Source: an uncultured Clostridia bacterium (GTDB taxonomy: Bacteria; Bacillota; Clostridia; Christensenellales; Borkfalkiaceae). From it: 58,917 bases of DNA. The notes beneath the pieces were generated by a model, which ran no database searches, was not told where the DNA came from, and saw only the letters and a program-made list of their open reading frames with translations. This document shows, one piece after another, positions 1-10,114 of this stretch (its first letter is position 1; every line of letters begins with the position of its first letter). The stretch lies in assembly GCA_947630705.1 (NCBI GenBank), contig CANRIK010000011.1, positions 1-58,917 of the forward strand. Reading direction: 5' to 3'. The position numbers were made by a program, and so were the translations under genes.

Positions 1-1
1 T

Positions 2-142
2 AACGGAAACGGAAAAGAAGAAATTGTATCGCTTGAAGAACTTGAAAGTTCAACCTTGTTTTCAGACGGTGCACCAAAACATTGCAAATCCGAACCATCC
101 GCTTATATGAGCAGTTGGTTCGGATTTGCTTTTTATCTGTGA
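2..142 (+). CDS. C-terminal end of an unknown protein (5' partial)
   Basis: An open frame enters from the left edge and gives 46 residues before TGA at 140-142. It begins NGNGKEEIVSLEELESS and has acidic, lysine-containing character. No domain can be recognised from this tail. Its last ~18 codons run through a perfect inverted repeat that is also a terminator, so the annotated end may be a read-through extension of a protein that originally stopped earlier. The frame is a reasonable coding call, but identity is unknown because the body of the gene lies outside the window. Confidence 0.45.
   Translation, partial: NGNGKEEIVSLEELESSTLFSDGAPKHCKSEPSAYMSSWFGFAFYL
84..135 (+). terminator. Rho-independent terminator overlapping the end of the first gene
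   Basis: A 14-bp perfect inverted repeat, GCAAATCCGAACCA at 84-97 and its complement at 116-129, encloses an 18-base loop and is followed by a T-rich run at 130-135. It lies inside the last codons of the partial first gene and separates it from the flavodoxin gene. Confidence 0.75.
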
Positions 143-157
143 GCACTATTTTCATGC

Positions 158-186
158 TTGCTTTATCCATGACTTTATGGTATATT
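158..186 (+). promoter_or_regulatory. Sigma-A-like promoter for the EFR1-type ferredoxin gene
   Basis: TTGCTT at 158-163 and TATATT at 181-186 are separated by exactly 17 bases. They lie 43 bases upstream of the start codon at 229 and directly after the preceding terminator. The match is good but was judged by eye only. Confidence 0.5.
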
Positions 187-228
187 AATGAAGCGATAAA
201 GCCACATACTGTAATTTAACGGAGCGAG

Positions 229-1026
229 ATGGAAAAGAAATATTGCGCCATTTATTTAAGCGGCACCGGAAACACGAAATTTTGCGTTTCAAAACTTATA
301 AAACTGTTAGACGAAAATGCACCAATCGTCGCAATCGAAGACGATGCCGTTATCCATACAGTCAAGACTTACGAAAATATCATTTTCGGATATCCTGTGC
401 AGTTTTCCAATGCTCCGAAAATGGTACGGGATTTTATTCTCGAAAACAAAGATTTATGGAGAGGGAAAAAAGTCCTATGTGTGGCGACAATGGGAGCATT
501 CAGCGGCGATGGCGCAGGCTGTGCGGCAAGACTTTTGAAAAAGTGCGGAGCCTTCATTTTAGGTGGTCTCCACCTCAAAATGCCCGATAGCGTATGCGAT
601 AGTAAACTCTTAAAGAAAAGTGATGAAGAGAAAATACAAATCATTCGCCATGCAGAAGAAAAGATTGAGCGTTTGGTTTTGCAAATCAAGAGCGGAAAAT
701 TCCCACAGGATGGGTTAAGTATTTTTGCTCATGTTGCAGGGCTATTCGGTCAAAGGCTATGGTTCTACAATAAAACGAAGCATTATAGCGGAAAATTAAA
801 GATAGACCAAACGCTTTGCGTGGGATGTGGGAACTGTGTTCATATTTGCCCCATGAAAAATATCTCACTTGAAGGTGGCGACATTTCGACACGCGGAAAA
901 TGTACAATGTGCTATCGTTGCATCAGTCTTTGTCCGAAAAAAGCTATAACTTTGGTAGGCAAACGCATTTACCAACAATATAGAGCCGAGAACTATACCA
1001 ATAAGTTAATAATTAGTGATAGATAA
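229..1026 (+). CDS. EFR1-type flavodoxin/4Fe-4S ferredoxin fusion protein
   Basis: This 265-residue cytoplasmic redox protein probably shuttles electrons. The N-terminal part is flavodoxin-like, with the FMN phosphate-binding loop LSGTGNTKF near residues 10-18. The C-terminus has two classic 4Fe-4S motifs: CVGCGNCVHICP from residue 197 and CTMCYRCISLCP from residue 225. This domain order matches the family annotated as EFR1 ferredoxins in Clostridia. The start is supported by GGAG 4 bases before ATG and by the promoter at 158-186. The electron partner is unknown. The next gene begins 18 bases after its stop and is probably cotranscribed. The region is visibly more AT-rich than the uvrA side, so recent acquisition is possible. 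Confidence 0.85.
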   Translation: MEKKYCAIYLSGTGNTKFCVSKLIKLLDENAPIVAIEDDAVIHTVKTYENIIFGYPVQFSNAPKMVRDFILENKDLWRGKKVLCVATMGAFSGDGAGCAARLLKKCGAFILGGLHLKMPDSVCDSKLLKKSDEEKIQIIRHAEEKIERLVLQIKSGKFPQDGLSIFAHVAGLFGQRLWFYNKTKHYSGKLKIDQTLCVGCGNCVHICPMKNISLEGGDISTRGKCTMCYRCISLCPKKAITLVGKRIYQQYRAENYTNKLIISDR

Positions 1027-1044
1027 ATTTCAATTTAGCGAATT

Positions 1045-1479
1045 ATGAATTGGTTTAATTATTACGGGTTGATTGCGGTTGCAATAATCATGATACCGAA
1101 TATTGTCAGCGCGGCAGTCGATAAAAGCGCGTTTGAAAATCGATTTAACAATAAAGCTATCCTTGTATTAGAACAAATCGGGCGTTATGGTTGTATTGTA
1201 TTTATGATTTTAAATATCCCGTACACCTGTTTTGATTTTTGGTTCGATTCCGCCCTCATTGTTTATCTATCTGTCAATGGAATGTTGCTTGCTCTGTATC
1301 TTTTGAGGTGGATCATCTATCGAAAGGGCAGTAAGACAAAAATGCTTTGGCTCTCCATAACACCCACTGTAATTTTTATGTTCAGCGGTATTATGGTGCT
1401 GTCAATTCCTCTTATAATTTGTTTGGTAATTTTCGGAATAGGACATATTACGATTAGTTGTAAGAATATCGAACGGTAA
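1045..1479 (+). CDS. Small membrane protein, four predicted helices, unknown function
   Basis: This 144-residue protein is not recognised. Hydrophobic stretches at about residues 6-24, 42-64, 70-90 and 98-132 suggest four membrane segments joined by short polar loops, with an RKGSKTK basic loop before the last segment. It follows the EFR1-type gene by 18 bases on the same strand, so it is probably in the same transcript. No catalytic motif or signal peptide distinct from the first helix is visible. The reading frame is clean and the only long one here. No function should be inferred beyond 'membrane protein'. Confidence 0.6.
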   Translation: MNWFNYYGLIAVAIIMIPNIVSAAVDKSAFENRFNNKAILVLEQIGRYGCIVFMILNIPYTCFDFWFDSALIVYLSVNGMLLALYLLRWIIYRKGSKTKMLWLSITPTVIFMFSGIMVLSIPLIICLVIFGIGHITISCKNIER

Positions 1480-1677
1480 ATTTTTCAATTTGGCGGAATA
1501 CCAAGAAAGGTGAGGCCTGTCCTCACTGTCTTATAAGTGAACGCAAGCTGAATTTAGTTCAACTTACGTATATACAAAAACCGAGTCACTGTAAATACGA
1601 ACAGTGCAATAAAAAATCACTCATTCGGATTTAATTTATACTTAAAATTTCAAAACAGCGTTTTTATAAGCAATTTT

Positions 1678-1719
1678 ATAGATACGGCGGCGGCAAAAAT
1701 TTGCCGCCGCCGTATCTAT
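1678..1719. terminator. 20-bp perfect palindromic hairpin after uvrA
   Basis: Positions 1678-1697 and 1700-1719 are perfect complements with a 2-base centre and a GC-rich core GGCGGCGGC. It sits 34 bases past the uvrA stop (minus) and about 200 bases past the membrane-protein stop (plus), so it probably ends both transcripts. Neither side has a clear U-tract. The rest of the 1480-1752 gap contains no convincing gene. Confidence 0.6.
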
Positions 1720-1752
1720 GTTAGTCTGAAAGAATTTTTATGAGTTTCAAAA

Positions 1753-4572
1753 TTATGTTTTCAGAACCTTTTTTAGGAACATTCCTGTATAACTCGTGGG
1801 AATGTTTGCCACGTCCTCAGGCGAGCCTACTGCAAGGACGGTACCGCCCTTGTCTCCGCCTTCGGGTCCCAAATCTATTATCCAATCCGCACATTTAATA
1901 ACGTCGAGATTGTGCTCTATTACAAGTACAGTATTGCCGCCGGAGCGCAAGCGTGTAAGAATCTTTATAAGTTTGTCCACGTCATAGCTGTGGAGACCGG
2001 TTGTGGGTTCGTCGAGAATATAGAGCGTTTTGCCTGTGCTCCTCTTTGAAAGTTCGGTGGCAAGTTTTACCCTTTGAGCTTCGCCTCCGGAGAGCGTCGT
2101 GGAGCTCTGTCCCAACTTGATATAACCGAGACCGACGTCGTTCAACGTAGATATTTTATTATATATGGACGTAATCGGTTTAAAAAATTCGCAAGCCTCA
2201 GCAACTGTCATTTCCAGCACGTCGGATATAGATTTGCCCTTATATTTTACCTCCAAAGTCTCCCTATTGTAGCGCTTGCCGCCGCACACCTCGCAAGGCA
2301 CGTAAATATCCGGCAAAAAGTGCATTTCTATTTGAATTATGCCGTCGCCCTGACAATGTTCGCATCTGCCTCCGGCTATATTGAATGAAAATCTTCCGCT
2401 CTTATATCCTCTCTCTTTTGCGTCCTGCGTTGCCGCAAACAAATCGCGAATAGCCGTAAATACTCCCGTATATGTCGCCGGATTGCTTCTCGGCGTCCTG
2501 CCTATTGGCTGTTGGTCGATGGCTATCACCTTATCGAAATTTTCCATACCCTCGAATCTGTCCGCCTTACCCGTAATTTGACGAGCTCTGTTCAGTTCGT
2601 TCGCAAGATATGGATATATAATCTCATTCACAAGACTTGACTTGCCGCTGCCGGAAACTCCCGTAACCGCCGTTATCAAACCGACGGGAATTTCCACGTC
2701 TATATTTTTAAGGTTGTTTTGCCGACAGCCGTATACTTTCAACCATTTGTCCGTGGGTTTTTGTCTTACTTCCGGCACCTCGATTTTCCTCCTTCCGGCA
2801 AGAAAATCCCCCGTTATCGAACGCGGTTCGTTCATTATATCGCGCAAGGTGCCGCAAGCCACTATCTCACCGCCGTGAACGCCGGCCATTGGTCCTATAT
2901 CCACGATATAATCCGCCGCACGCATGGTATCTTCGTCGTGCTCGACTACTATGAGAGTATTTCCGAGGTCACGCAGACCTTTGAGCGAGGTCAATAATTT
3001 CTCGTTATCGCGCTGGTGAAGTCCGATGCTCGGCTCGTCAAGAATATACAGCACGCCCGAAAGAGCGCTTCCTATCTGCGTTGCAAGACGGATTCGCTGA
3101 CTTTCGCCGCCGGACAGAGTTGCCGCAGAACGTGAAAGAGTCAAATAACCCAATCCCACGTTCTCCAAAAAATTTATTCTGCTGTCGATTTCCTTTATTA
3201 TGCTGTCCGCAATAAGATGCTCCGTTTTATTGAAGAAAGAGAAATCCGCAAATGACTTTAAATCGTCTATCGACATATCGCAAACTTCGGCGATATTTTT
3301 ACCGCCTACGGTTACGGCGAGAGCCTCTTTTTTAAGTCTTTTACCGTGACACAGAGGACAGTCCGAAGTGCGCATATATCTCTCTATATCCCATTTAACG
3401 CTGTCCGACGTGGTTTGATTGTATCTGCGCTGCAAATTAGTCACAAAACCTTCCCAAGCCGTCTTAAAACTGCCAGTAAAGCGATAGGCGTTATAGGCCA
3501 GGTCTATTTGTTCGCCGCCGTTGCCGTACATAAGCATATCGTATACGCCGTCCGGCAAATCTTTTACGGGTACGTCGAGTGAAAATTTATAAATTTTCGA
3601 CAGAGACGTAAGATACATCTGCGTCATGGCCGAGCTGTCGAGATTCCAGCCGCTGATTTTTATGGCCCCCTCGCGGAGGGTCTTCGACTTGTCGGGACAT
3701 ATCAGATCGGGATCGACAATCTGTTTAAAGCCCAAGCCCGAGCACTCCGGACAAGCTCCCCACGGAGTATTGAAAGAGAACAGACGGGGTTCGATTTCTT
3801 CTATCGAAACACCGCAATCGGGACATGCATAGTTGGAAGAATACAGCTCTTCCTTGCCGTCGCAATCAATTATAACGAGCCCGTTTGCAAGTGAGAGAGC
3901 ATTTTCGATACTTTCAGTCAAACGCTTTAAAATACCGTCTCTGATAACCAAGCGGTCTATGACGACCGAAACATTGTGACGAATATTCTTTTCGGGATGG
4001 ATCTCTTCCTGCAAATCATAGATTATGCCGTCGATTTTGACTCTGCCGTATCCGCTCTTCTTCCAGCTTGCAAGTTCCTTTTGGAATTCCCCCTTCTTAC
4101 CTCGCACAACGGGCGCCTCGACTATTATTTTGCTGCTCTCCGGCAGAAGCATGACCCTATCGGTTATTTCGTCCACCGATTGCCTTCTTATCTCTCTGCC
4201 GCAATTAGGACAGTGCGGAATACCTACTCTCGCAAACAGCAGACGGAAATAGTCGTAAATTTCTGTGACCGTTCCAACGGTAGAACGGGGATTATGCGAC
4301 GTCGTTTTCTGATCTATCGAAATGGCCGGCGACAGTCCGTCGATAAGTTCGACGTCGGGCTTTTCCATTTGTCCGAGAAATTGCCGCGCATAAGACGACA
4401 AACTCTCTATATATCTGCGCTGACCCTCTGCGAATATCGTATCGAAGGCAAGAGTAGACTTGCCGCTTCCCGAGAGTCCCGTAAAAACCGTAAGAGTATT
4501 GCGCGGTATGTGCACGTCGATATTTTTAAGATTGTTTTCCTTTGCGCCTTTAACGTAAATTTCTTCTTTCAT
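1753..4572 (-). CDS. uvrA: Excinuclease ABC subunit A
   Basis: UvrA is the damage-sensing ATPase of nucleotide excision repair. It dimerises, loads UvrB at lesions and works in the cytoplasm on DNA. The 939-residue length is normal for the family. Two ABC modules are visible: Walker [10 protein letters not shown] at residues 32-40 and a second GVSGSGKSS in the C-terminal half, with signatures LSGGESQRI and LSGGEAQRV. Zinc-binding cysteine pairs occur as CPNCG, CPDCG and CEHCQGDG...CEVCGG. Its ATG overlaps the uvrB stop in an ATGA arrangement, so translation is coupled and the order is uvrB-uvrA in one operon. It appears intact. Confidence 0.98.
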   Translation of the reverse strand: MKEEIYVKGAKENNLKNIDVHIPRNTLTVFTGLSGSGKSTLAFDTIFAEGQRRYIESLSSYARQFLGQMEKPDVELIDGLSPAISIDQKTTSHNPRSTVGTVTEIYDYFRLLFARVGIPHCPNCGREIRRQSVDEITDRVMLLPESSKIIVEAPVVRGKKGEFQKELASWKKSGYGRVKIDGIIYDLQEEIHPEKNIRHNVSVVIDRLVIRDGILKRLTESIENALSLANGLVIIDCDGKEELYSSNYACPDCGVSIEEIEPRLFSFNTPWGACPECSGLGFKQIVDPDLICPDKSKTLREGAIKISGWNLDSSAMTQMYLTSLSKIYKFSLDVPVKDLPDGVYDMLMYGNGGEQIDLAYNAYRFTGSFKTAWEGFVTNLQRRYNQTTSDSVKWDIERYMRTSDCPLCHGKRLKKEALAVTVGGKNIAEVCDMSIDDLKSFADFSFFNKTEHLIADSIIKEIDSRINFLENVGLGYLTLSRSAATLSGGESQRIRLATQIGSALSGVLYILDEPSIGLHQRDNEKLLTSLKGLRDLGNTLIVVEHDEDTMRAADYIVDIGPMAGVHGGEIVACGTLRDIMNEPRSITGDFLAGRRKIEVPEVRQKPTDKWLKVYGCRQNNLKNIDVEIPVGLITAVTGVSGSGKSSLVNEIIYPYLANELNRARQITGKADRFEGMENFDKVIAIDQQPIGRTPRSNPATYTGVFTAIRDLFAATQDAKERGYKSGRFSFNIAGGRCEHCQGDGIIQIEMHFLPDIYVPCEVCGGKRYNRETLEVKYKGKSISDVLEMTVAEACEFFKPITSIYNKISTLNDVGLGYIKLGQSSTTLSGGEAQRVKLATELSKRSTGKTLYILDEPTTGLHSYDVDKLIKILTRLRSGGNTVLVIEHNLDVIKCADWIIDLGPEGGDKGGTVLAVGSPEDVANIPTSYTGMFLKKVLKT

Positions 4573-6536
4573 GACTTTTTACTCATAATAAGTTTCTTTT
4601 TAAGTTGAGATATGGTATCGCGAATCTCTATTGCTTTTTCAAAATCGAGCTGTGCCGAAGCCACCTTCATCAATGCCTTCAACTTCTCTATTTCGCTGGG
4701 GATATCTTTCAATTTGATATCGTCGCCAATCGACTTCTTACCCGTTATACCTATCGAATTTTTAACTTCTTTTATTATTGTCTTTGGCACGATACCGTGA
4801 GCAATATTGTATTCGTTCTGAATCTTCCGGCGACGTTTTGTTTCGTCGATAGCGCGCCGCATGCTGCCCGTTATCGTGTCCGCATACATTATTACTCTAC
4901 CCTCTGCATTTCTCGCGGCTCTGCCTATGGTCTGAACAAGGGAAGTTTCGCTTCTCAAAAATCCCTCTTTATCGGCGTCAAGAATGGCTACGAGTTTCAC
5001 CTCCGGCAAATCGAGTCCCTCGCGCAAAAGATTTATGCCGCACAAGACGTCGAATTCGCCGCCGCGCAAGCCGTTGATAATGTCTATACGTTCGAGGGCA
5101 TCGATATCGCTGTGCATATATCGAACTTTAAGGCCGTGCTCTTTGAGATAGTCCGTGAGATTTTCCGCCATACGCTTTGTCATTGTCGTGACAAGTACTC
5201 TGCCGCCTTCCGAAATCACTTTTTTAATTTCACCGAGAAGGTCGTCTATCTGCGTTTTGGTCGGTCGCACTTCCACCTCCGGATCCAATAGCCCCGTGGG
5301 TCTTATAAGCTGTTCAACAATATTTCCGGCCTGCTTCAATTCGTATTCTGCCGGAGTAGCCGAGACGCATATGAGTTGAGGCACGCGTTCGTCGAATTCT
5401 TCAAACGTCAAAGGTCTGTTATCGTAAGCCGATTTCAATCTGAAACCGTAATTCACAAGATTTTCTTTGCGCGAACGGTCGCCGTGATACATTGCGCCTA
5501 TCTGCGGAATGGTCATATGGCTCTCGTCTATAAAAACAAGGAACCTACCGGCCGGAAAATAATCGAGAAGAGTAAAAGAAGGCTGCCCGGGCTGACGGCC
5601 GTCAAAATATCTGCTGTAATTTTCGACTCCGCTGCAATATCCTATCTCGCGCATCATTTCGATATCGTAAGTTGTGCGCTGTTCGAGCCTTTGAGCTTCG
5701 AGGAGTTTACCTTCGTCGCGGAATGCCTTGACCTCGTCGTTCATGTCGCGCTCTATCATTGTCAGAGCCTTCTCCATTTTATCGGAGCCGACCGCATATT
5801 GCGTGGCCGGAAAAATAAGGACGTGTTTAAGCTCCGAAACAATATTTCCGGAAACAGCCTCCTCCTCGCAAATTCTGTCGATTTCGTCGCCGAAAAACTC
5901 AACACGTATTGCTATTTCAGAGTTGGACGCCGGAAAAATTTCAACTATATCGCCGCGCACTCGGAACGAAGAACGCTGGAAATCGATATCCCTGCGCGCA
6001 TACTGTATCTCAACCAATTTGCGTATCAGAGCGTCTCTTTCCATCTCCATTCCCGGCCGCAAAGAAATTGCAAGTCTGAAATATTCTTCGGGTGCGCCCA
6101 AACCGTAGATACAGCTAACCGACGCCACCACAATCACGTCGTTGCGCTCGCCCAATGAGCTTGTTGCGGAGTTGCGAAGTTTATCTATTTCGTCGTTCAG
6201 ACTCATATCCTTCTCGATATATGTATCTGTGGAAGGAATATAACTTTCGGGCTGATAGTAATCGTAATAAGACACGAAATACTCCACTCGGTTGTTCGGG
6301 AAAAATTCTTTGAATTCGTTGCAGAGCTGCGCCGCAAGAGTTTTGTTGTGCGCGATAACCAATGTTGGGCGGTTGACGTTTTTGATTACATTTGCCATGG
6401 TAAATGTTTTTCCGCTGCCCGTAACGCCCAATAGAACCTGTGTGCGTATTCCGTCGAGCACGCCTTCGGTTAAGCTCTCTATGGCCTGAGGTTGGTCGCC
6501 TGTCGGCTGAAATTTTGAATGAAGTTCGAATTTCAT
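4569..6536 (-). CDS. uvrB: Excinuclease ABC subunit B
   Basis: UvrB is the helicase-like subunit that UvrA loads onto damaged DNA and that recruits UvrC for incision. I place the start at the ATG giving [15 protein letters not shown], which has AAGGGA upstream; an in-frame upstream extension of 15 residues has no SD sequence. The protein is then 655 residues, typical for UvrB. Walker A GVTGSGKT lies at residues 38-45, the beta-hairpin region [10 protein letters not shown] near residue 92, helicase motif DESH, and a C-terminal UVR motif ([10 protein letters not shown]). It heads the uvrB-uvrA operon. Confidence 0.97.
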   Translation of the reverse strand: MKFELHSKFQPTGDQPQAIESLTEGVLDGIRTQVLLGVTGSGKTFTMANVIKNVNRPTLVIAHNKTLAAQLCNEFKEFFPNNRVEYFVSYYDYYQPESYIPSTDTYIEKDMSLNDEIDKLRNSATSSLGERNDVIVVASVSCIYGLGAPEEYFRLAISLRPGMEMERDALIRKLVEIQYARRDIDFQRSSFRVRGDIVEIFPASNSEIAIRVEFFGDEIDRICEEEAVSGNIVSELKHVLIFPATQYAVGSDKMEKALTMIERDMNDEVKAFRDEGKLLEAQRLEQRTTYDIEMMREIGYCSGVENYSRYFDGRQPGQPSFTLLDYFPAGRFLVFIDESHMTIPQIGAMYHGDRSRKENLVNYGFRLKSAYDNRPLTFEEFDERVPQLICVSATPAEYELKQAGNIVEQLIRPTGLLDPEVEVRPTKTQIDDLLGEIKKVISEGGRVLVTTMTKRMAENLTDYLKEHGLKVRYMHSDIDALERIDIINGLRGGEFDVLCGINLLREGLDLPEVKLVAILDADKEGFLRSETSLVQTIGRAARNAEGRVIMYADTITGSMRRAIDETKRRRKIQNEYNIAHGIVPKTIIKEVKNSIGITGKKSIGDDIKLKDIPSEIEKLKALMKVASAQLDFEKAIEIRDTISQLKKKLIMSKKS

Positions 6537-6606
6537 AATTCCCTTAAATTTAACTGCTAACGTATATATTCTTTCAGACAACCGTTGCCTACGGTCCGCA
6601 CAAAAA

Positions 6607-6635
6607 ATTATAACCCTTTTCTATTTTATTTACAA
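6607..6635 (-). promoter_or_regulatory. Promoter of uvrB-uvrA
   Basis: On the minus strand, TTGTAA (6635-6630) and TATAAT (6612-6607) are separated by 17 bases, about 70 bases upstream of the uvrB ATG. No obvious LexA-type operator was recognised around it. Confidence 0.55.
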
Positions 6636-6726
6636 CAATTTAATGCCACGAAAAGTTAAATAAACTTATGTTTAAGTATACCAATTTATATATAAAATGT
6701 CAAATATTGCATATGTAAAATTTAAT

Positions 6727-6757
6727 AAAAAAAAGGAGTCTGAATTCCAGCTCCTTT
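6727..6757 (-). terminator. Terminator after the propeller-like gene
   Basis: Minus-strand stem AAAGGAGCTG pairs with CAG-CTCCTTT (one bulge) and is followed by eight T residues. It starts 9 bases after the stop of the gene at 6766-7425. Confidence 0.8.
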
Positions 6758-6765
6758 ATTTGAGT

Positions 6766-7425
6766 TTAAATAAGGTCGGTAAGGGAAAACTCCCCAACGT
6801 CTCGGTTTTCAGGCAGGGGTGCCCATCTCTTTGCTTTCTCCGTAAAGCCCATTATCTGCAATGTTTTATATGCGTTCGCGAAGTCAAAGTCGGAAAAATC
6901 GATTCTCCTTAATCCATATATTCTTTTACCGTCGAAAAATCCCACAAAACCGCTGTTGACTATGCCGTTATTGTGCACGTATCCCAAAAGTATGATATTC
7001 CCGTCGTCAAAACACTCCATATGGGTCAAAATCCTGTTCTCGGCATTTTCGAACAACTTTTCGATCTCCGTAAAGTCTTTTGTCTCATAAGCTATTATTC
7101 GAGTATTCAAGCCGTTATAATTTTCGATTACATACAAAATAGTACCGTCGTAATTGAAACAAAATCCATAGTTTTGATTGCCGGACTTGGAAAAGCGGAA
7201 TTTTTTCAACAGCTTGGCTTCATCTATGGAAAAGACGTAAATTATACCGTCGGTAGATTTTGCTATGAATTTGTTCGTGTTGGGAATAAATGCGGCAAAT
7301 ATAGCGTTTGTAAGGCCTTTGAAAATCAAAATTTCTTTCCCGTTCCTGTCAAATACGCTGACTGAACCTCCGGTGCACGCCAAATCGTAGTCTTCACCCT
7401 TAATATAGCTCCAATAACTTTTCAT
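6766..7425 (-). CDS. Uncharacterised beta-propeller-like protein
   Basis: This 219-residue protein has no signal peptide and no membrane segment. The sequence shows repeating blade-like units of about 40 residues, such as GGSVSVFDRNGKEILIF, TDGIIYVFSIDEAKLLKKF and DGTILYVIENYN. That pattern is typical of WD40/YVTN-type propellers, though four to five visible units are fewer than a closed seven-blade propeller. It stands alone between uvrAB and pnp with its own terminator. I do not recognise an orthologous family, and the propeller assignment is inferred from pattern only. It could act as a protein-interaction scaffold, but nothing in the context shows a partner. Confidence 0.6.
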   Translation of the reverse strand: MKSYWSYIKGEDYDLACTGGSVSVFDRNGKEILIFKGLTNAIFAAFIPNTNKFIAKSTDGIIYVFSIDEAKLLKKFRFSKSGNQNYGFCFNYDGTILYVIENYNGLNTRIIAYETKDFTEIEKLFENAENRILTHMECFDDGNIILLGYVHNNGIVNSGFVGFFDGKRIYGLRRIDFSDFDFANAYKTLQIMGFTEKAKRWAPLPENRDVGEFSLTDLI

Positions 7426-7503
7426 TTTCTCACCCTATAATTTATAAATATTATAAAATCAAAATGCGGCTTTGTCAAGGTCGGATAAGGCTCAAATACG
7501 ATT

Positions 7504-7536
7504 AAAGGCGGCGCAATCAACGGTTGCGCCGCCTTT
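7504..7536 (-). terminator. Terminator after pnp
   Basis: A 13-bp stem AAAGGCGGCGCAA at 7504-7516 pairs with 7524-7536 around a 7-base loop, 17 bases past the pnp stop. It ends in TTT on both strands, so it may act bidirectionally. Confidence 0.75.
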
Positions 7537-7552
7537 GAATAAGTTTTATATA

Positions 7553-9649
7553 TCAGGATAATTTTTCGAGAAGTTTTAAGTCAATACCCTTATCGCCTAT
7601 CTTGATAATCTCTACTTTTACCATGTCGCCGATTTTTACAACGTCCTCTACCTTATCTACGCGCTTGTCCGAAAGTTTGGAAATATGAATCATTCCGTCC
7701 TTACCGGGAGCAAACTCGACGAAGGCTCCGAAGTTGAGAATTCTTACTACCGTTCCCACGAACATATCGCCGACTTCGGGATCGTGAGCAATGGAAAGAA
7801 CTATCGCCTTGGCTCTTTCGGCGTTCTCTATCGGACCCGTACAAGCAATATAGCCTCTTCCGCTGTCGTCCTCGTTGAATTCTATCTCCGTTCCGGTCTC
7901 TTCCATAATTTTCTTTATTACGCAGCCCTGTTTGCCGATGACGTCGCCGATTTTTTCGGGATCGATTTCAAAGCTGATAATCTTCGGAGCATATACGGAA
8001 AGTTGAGGCGAAACCTCAGGCACACATTCGAGCATTTTGGAAAGAATAAACTGTCTGCCCTCGTTCGCCTGATCGATTGCCGTATGCATTATCTCTTCGG
8101 AAATTCCCTTGATTTTGATATCCATCTGAATTGCTGTTATGCCTTTTTGAGTGCCGGCAACCTTGAAATCCATATCGCCGAGGAAATCTTCGAGACCCTG
8201 TATATCGGTAAGAACTTTGAATTCTCCCGTCTCCTGATTCTTTATAAGTCCCATTGCAACGCCGGCTACCGGAGCTTTTATAGGCACGCCGGCATCCATG
8301 AGCGCCATAGTGGAACCGCATACGGAAGCCATTGAGGAAGACCCGTTCGAAGAAAGAATGTCATTTACCACTCTTATGGCATAGGGGAAAGATTCTTCGT
8401 CGGGAAGTACGGGAATAAGCGCACGTTCCGCAAGAGCGCCGTGCCCTATCTCGCGTCTGCCGGGCGAACGAAGAGCTTTGGCTTCACCGGTGCAATACCC
8501 GGGGAAGTTGTACTGATGCATATATCTCTTCGAAGTTTCTTCGTCAAGACCTTCGAGCTTCTGCGCTTCCGTAAGCATTGCAAGAGTGCAAGTCGTCATG
8601 GTTTGAGTTTGTCCGCGAGTGAATATTGCAGAGCCGTGGACACGAGGAAGAATATGTCTTTCGCACCATATGGGACGCACGTCTTTTAAACCTCTGCCGT
8701 CGGGACGGATTCCCTTGTCGAATATCTTTGCACGAACCTTTTCCTTTGTAAGATAGTAGAGGCTGTCTTTGATTTCGCGGCTGTTTTCGGGATAAATTTC
8801 GGCAAAATGCTCCAAAACTTCCTTTTCCGCTTCGTTCTGTCTATGCTCCCTCTCCTGCCTGTCGAAAGTATCTATTGCCCAATCGATTTTAGCCGAAGCA
8901 TACTCGCGCACTTCTTTGTCGAGTTCTTCGGGAACGTGATAGAGTTCTATTTCGCGCTTGGGCTTACCGACTGCCGGTACTATGGTTCCTTCGATATATT
9001 CGCAAATCTTCTGTATTTCCTTATGACCGAACATTATGGCGCCGACCATTTCTTCGTTCGTAACCTCGTTCGCTCCGGCTTCTATCATAAGTATTGCGTC
9101 TTTAGTTCCGGCGAGATTAAGGTGAATATCGCTCTTCTGCCTCTGTGCAAGGTCGGGGTTGATCACGTACTTACCGTCTACAAGCCCTACCACAACCGAA
9201 CCGGTAGGACCTGCCCAAGGAATATCGGAAATTGCTATGGCTACCGAAGAACCTATCATGGCAAGAGGTTCGGGCGAAATGTCGGGTTCAACCGAAATCG
9301 CCTGCGCGGTCACTACCACGTCGTTGAAAAGTCCCTTGGGAAACAGCGGACGAAGGGGTCTGTCGATGAGTCTTGCGGTAAGAATGGCCTTATCGCTTGC
9401 CCTGCCCTCGCGTTTTTTGAAACCGCCGGGAATTTTACCTATTGCATACATTTTCTCTTCGTAGTCTACCTGCAAAGGGAAGAAATCCATTCCCTCGCGA
9501 GGAGCTTCGGACATACATACGGATACCATTACCGCCGTTTCTCCGCAACGCACCACGCAGGAGCCGTTAGTCTGCTCGGCATACTTGCCCGTCTCTATTA
9601 CGACGTCTCTGCCGCCGATCGAAAGTGTGAATTGTTTGTAATTAGTCAT
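7553..9649 (-). CDS. pnp: Polyribonucleotide nucleotidyltransferase (PNPase)
   Basis: PNPase is the phosphorolytic 3'-5' exoribonuclease that degrades mRNA to nucleoside diphosphates and can add 3' tails. The 698-residue length is normal. The sequence shows two RNase PH-like cores separated by the helical linker, a KH domain with the GKQG loop (EKIGDVIGKQGCVIKKI) and a C-terminal S1 domain beginning near GDMFVGTVVRILNFGAFVEF. The start has AAGGAG about 10 bases upstream. It follows rpsO in the usual rpsO-pnp order, separated by a terminator that may limit readthrough. No defect is visible. Confidence 0.98.
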   Translation of the reverse strand: MTNYKQFTLSIGGRDVVIETGKYAEQTNGSCVVRCGETAVMVSVCMSEAPREGMDFFPLQVDYEEKMYAIGKIPGGFKKREGRASDKAILTARLIDRPLRPLFPKGLFNDVVVTAQAISVEPDISPEPLAMIGSSVAIAISDIPWAGPTGSVVVGLVDGKYVINPDLAQRQKSDIHLNLAGTKDAILMIEAGANEVTNEEMVGAIMFGHKEIQKICEYIEGTIVPAVGKPKREIELYHVPEELDKEVREYASAKIDWAIDTFDRQEREHRQNEAEKEVLEHFAEIYPENSREIKDSLYYLTKEKVRAKIFDKGIRPDGRGLKDVRPIWCERHILPRVHGSAIFTRGQTQTMTTCTLAMLTEAQKLEGLDEETSKRYMHQYNFPGYCTGEAKALRSPGRREIGHGALAERALIPVLPDEESFPYAIRVVNDILSSNGSSSMASVCGSTMALMDAGVPIKAPVAGVAMGLIKNQETGEFKVLTDIQGLEDFLGDMDFKVAGTQKGITAIQMDIKIKGISEEIMHTAIDQANEGRQFILSKMLECVPEVSPQLSVYAPKIISFEIDPEKIGDVIGKQGCVIKKIMEETGTEIEFNEDDSGRGYIACTGPIENAERAKAIVLSIAHDPEVGDMFVGTVVRILNFGAFVEFAPGKDGMIHISKLSDKRVDKVEDVVKIGDMVKVEIIKIGDKGIDLKLLEKLS

Positions 9650-9703
9650 TTATCCATATCTCCTTTTCTGTTCTTGTGTCTGCGATACCCACCGCAGACT
9701 TAT

Positions 9704-9733
9704 GAAAAAAGAGCGGAATATAATACCCCGCTC
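9704..9733 (-). terminator. Intercistronic terminator between rpsO and pnp
   Basis: GAGCGG at 9711-9716 and CCGCTC at 9728-9733 form a hairpin; on the minus strand it is followed by a run of T residues (9710-9704). It lies 13 bases past the rpsO stop and probably attenuates rpsO-pnp readthrough. Confidence 0.7.
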
Positions 9734-9745
9734 GATTTTTTTAAT

Positions 9746-10000
9746 TTATTTTCTGAGCCCGAGAGCCGCAACGATTGCACGATATCTTTCGATATCCTTG
9801 CTTTTGAGATAGTCCAAAAGGCCGCGACGACGACCTACCATTTTCAAAAGGCCGCGACGGGAATGATTGTCGTGAATATGCTCTTTAAGATGTTCGTTGA
9901 GGTGATTGATTCTTTCGGTAAGCAGAGCTATCTGCACTTCGGGAGAACCCGTATCGCCCTCCTTTAAAGCATATTTTGCGATGATTTCAGACTTTTCCAT
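9746..10000 (-). CDS. rpsO: 30S ribosomal protein S15
   Basis: S15 binds the three-way junction of 16S rRNA in the platform of the small subunit. The 84-residue protein carries the family signature [15 protein letters not shown] and the basic [18 protein letters not shown] segment. It is a few residues shorter than the E. coli protein, which is ordinary. GGAGG precedes the ATG. It leads the rpsO-pnp unit, with its own promoter about 90 bases upstream and a leader that could fold. Autoregulation by S15 is known in other bacteria, but no specific pseudoknot was identified here. Confidence 0.97.
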   Translation of the reverse strand: MEKSEIIAKYALKEGDTGSPEVQIALLTERINHLNEHLKEHIHDNHSRRGLLKMVGRRRGLLDYLKSKDIERYRAIVAALGLRK

Positions 10001-10085
10001 TTAATTTATCCTCCTATGGAAATATTTGCGTGAAACAAAGCGAGCCGTCGAGTATTCGTACCCCTTTGTATCCGTAACACATAGT

Positions 10086-10114
10086 ATTCTACCATACGCG
10101 CGCGGAAATAGCAA
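10086..10114 (-). promoter_or_regulatory. Promoter of rpsO
   Basis: On the minus strand TTGCTA (10114-10109) and TAGAAT (10091-10086) are spaced by 17 bases. Predicted initiation near 10079 leaves a leader of roughly 80 bases before rpsO. Confidence 0.55.

Noticed and set aside
8807-9967. A 386-residue plus-strand frame across pnp and rpsO
   Set aside because: It is the complement of two certain genes; its composition follows their codon bias and it has no SD.
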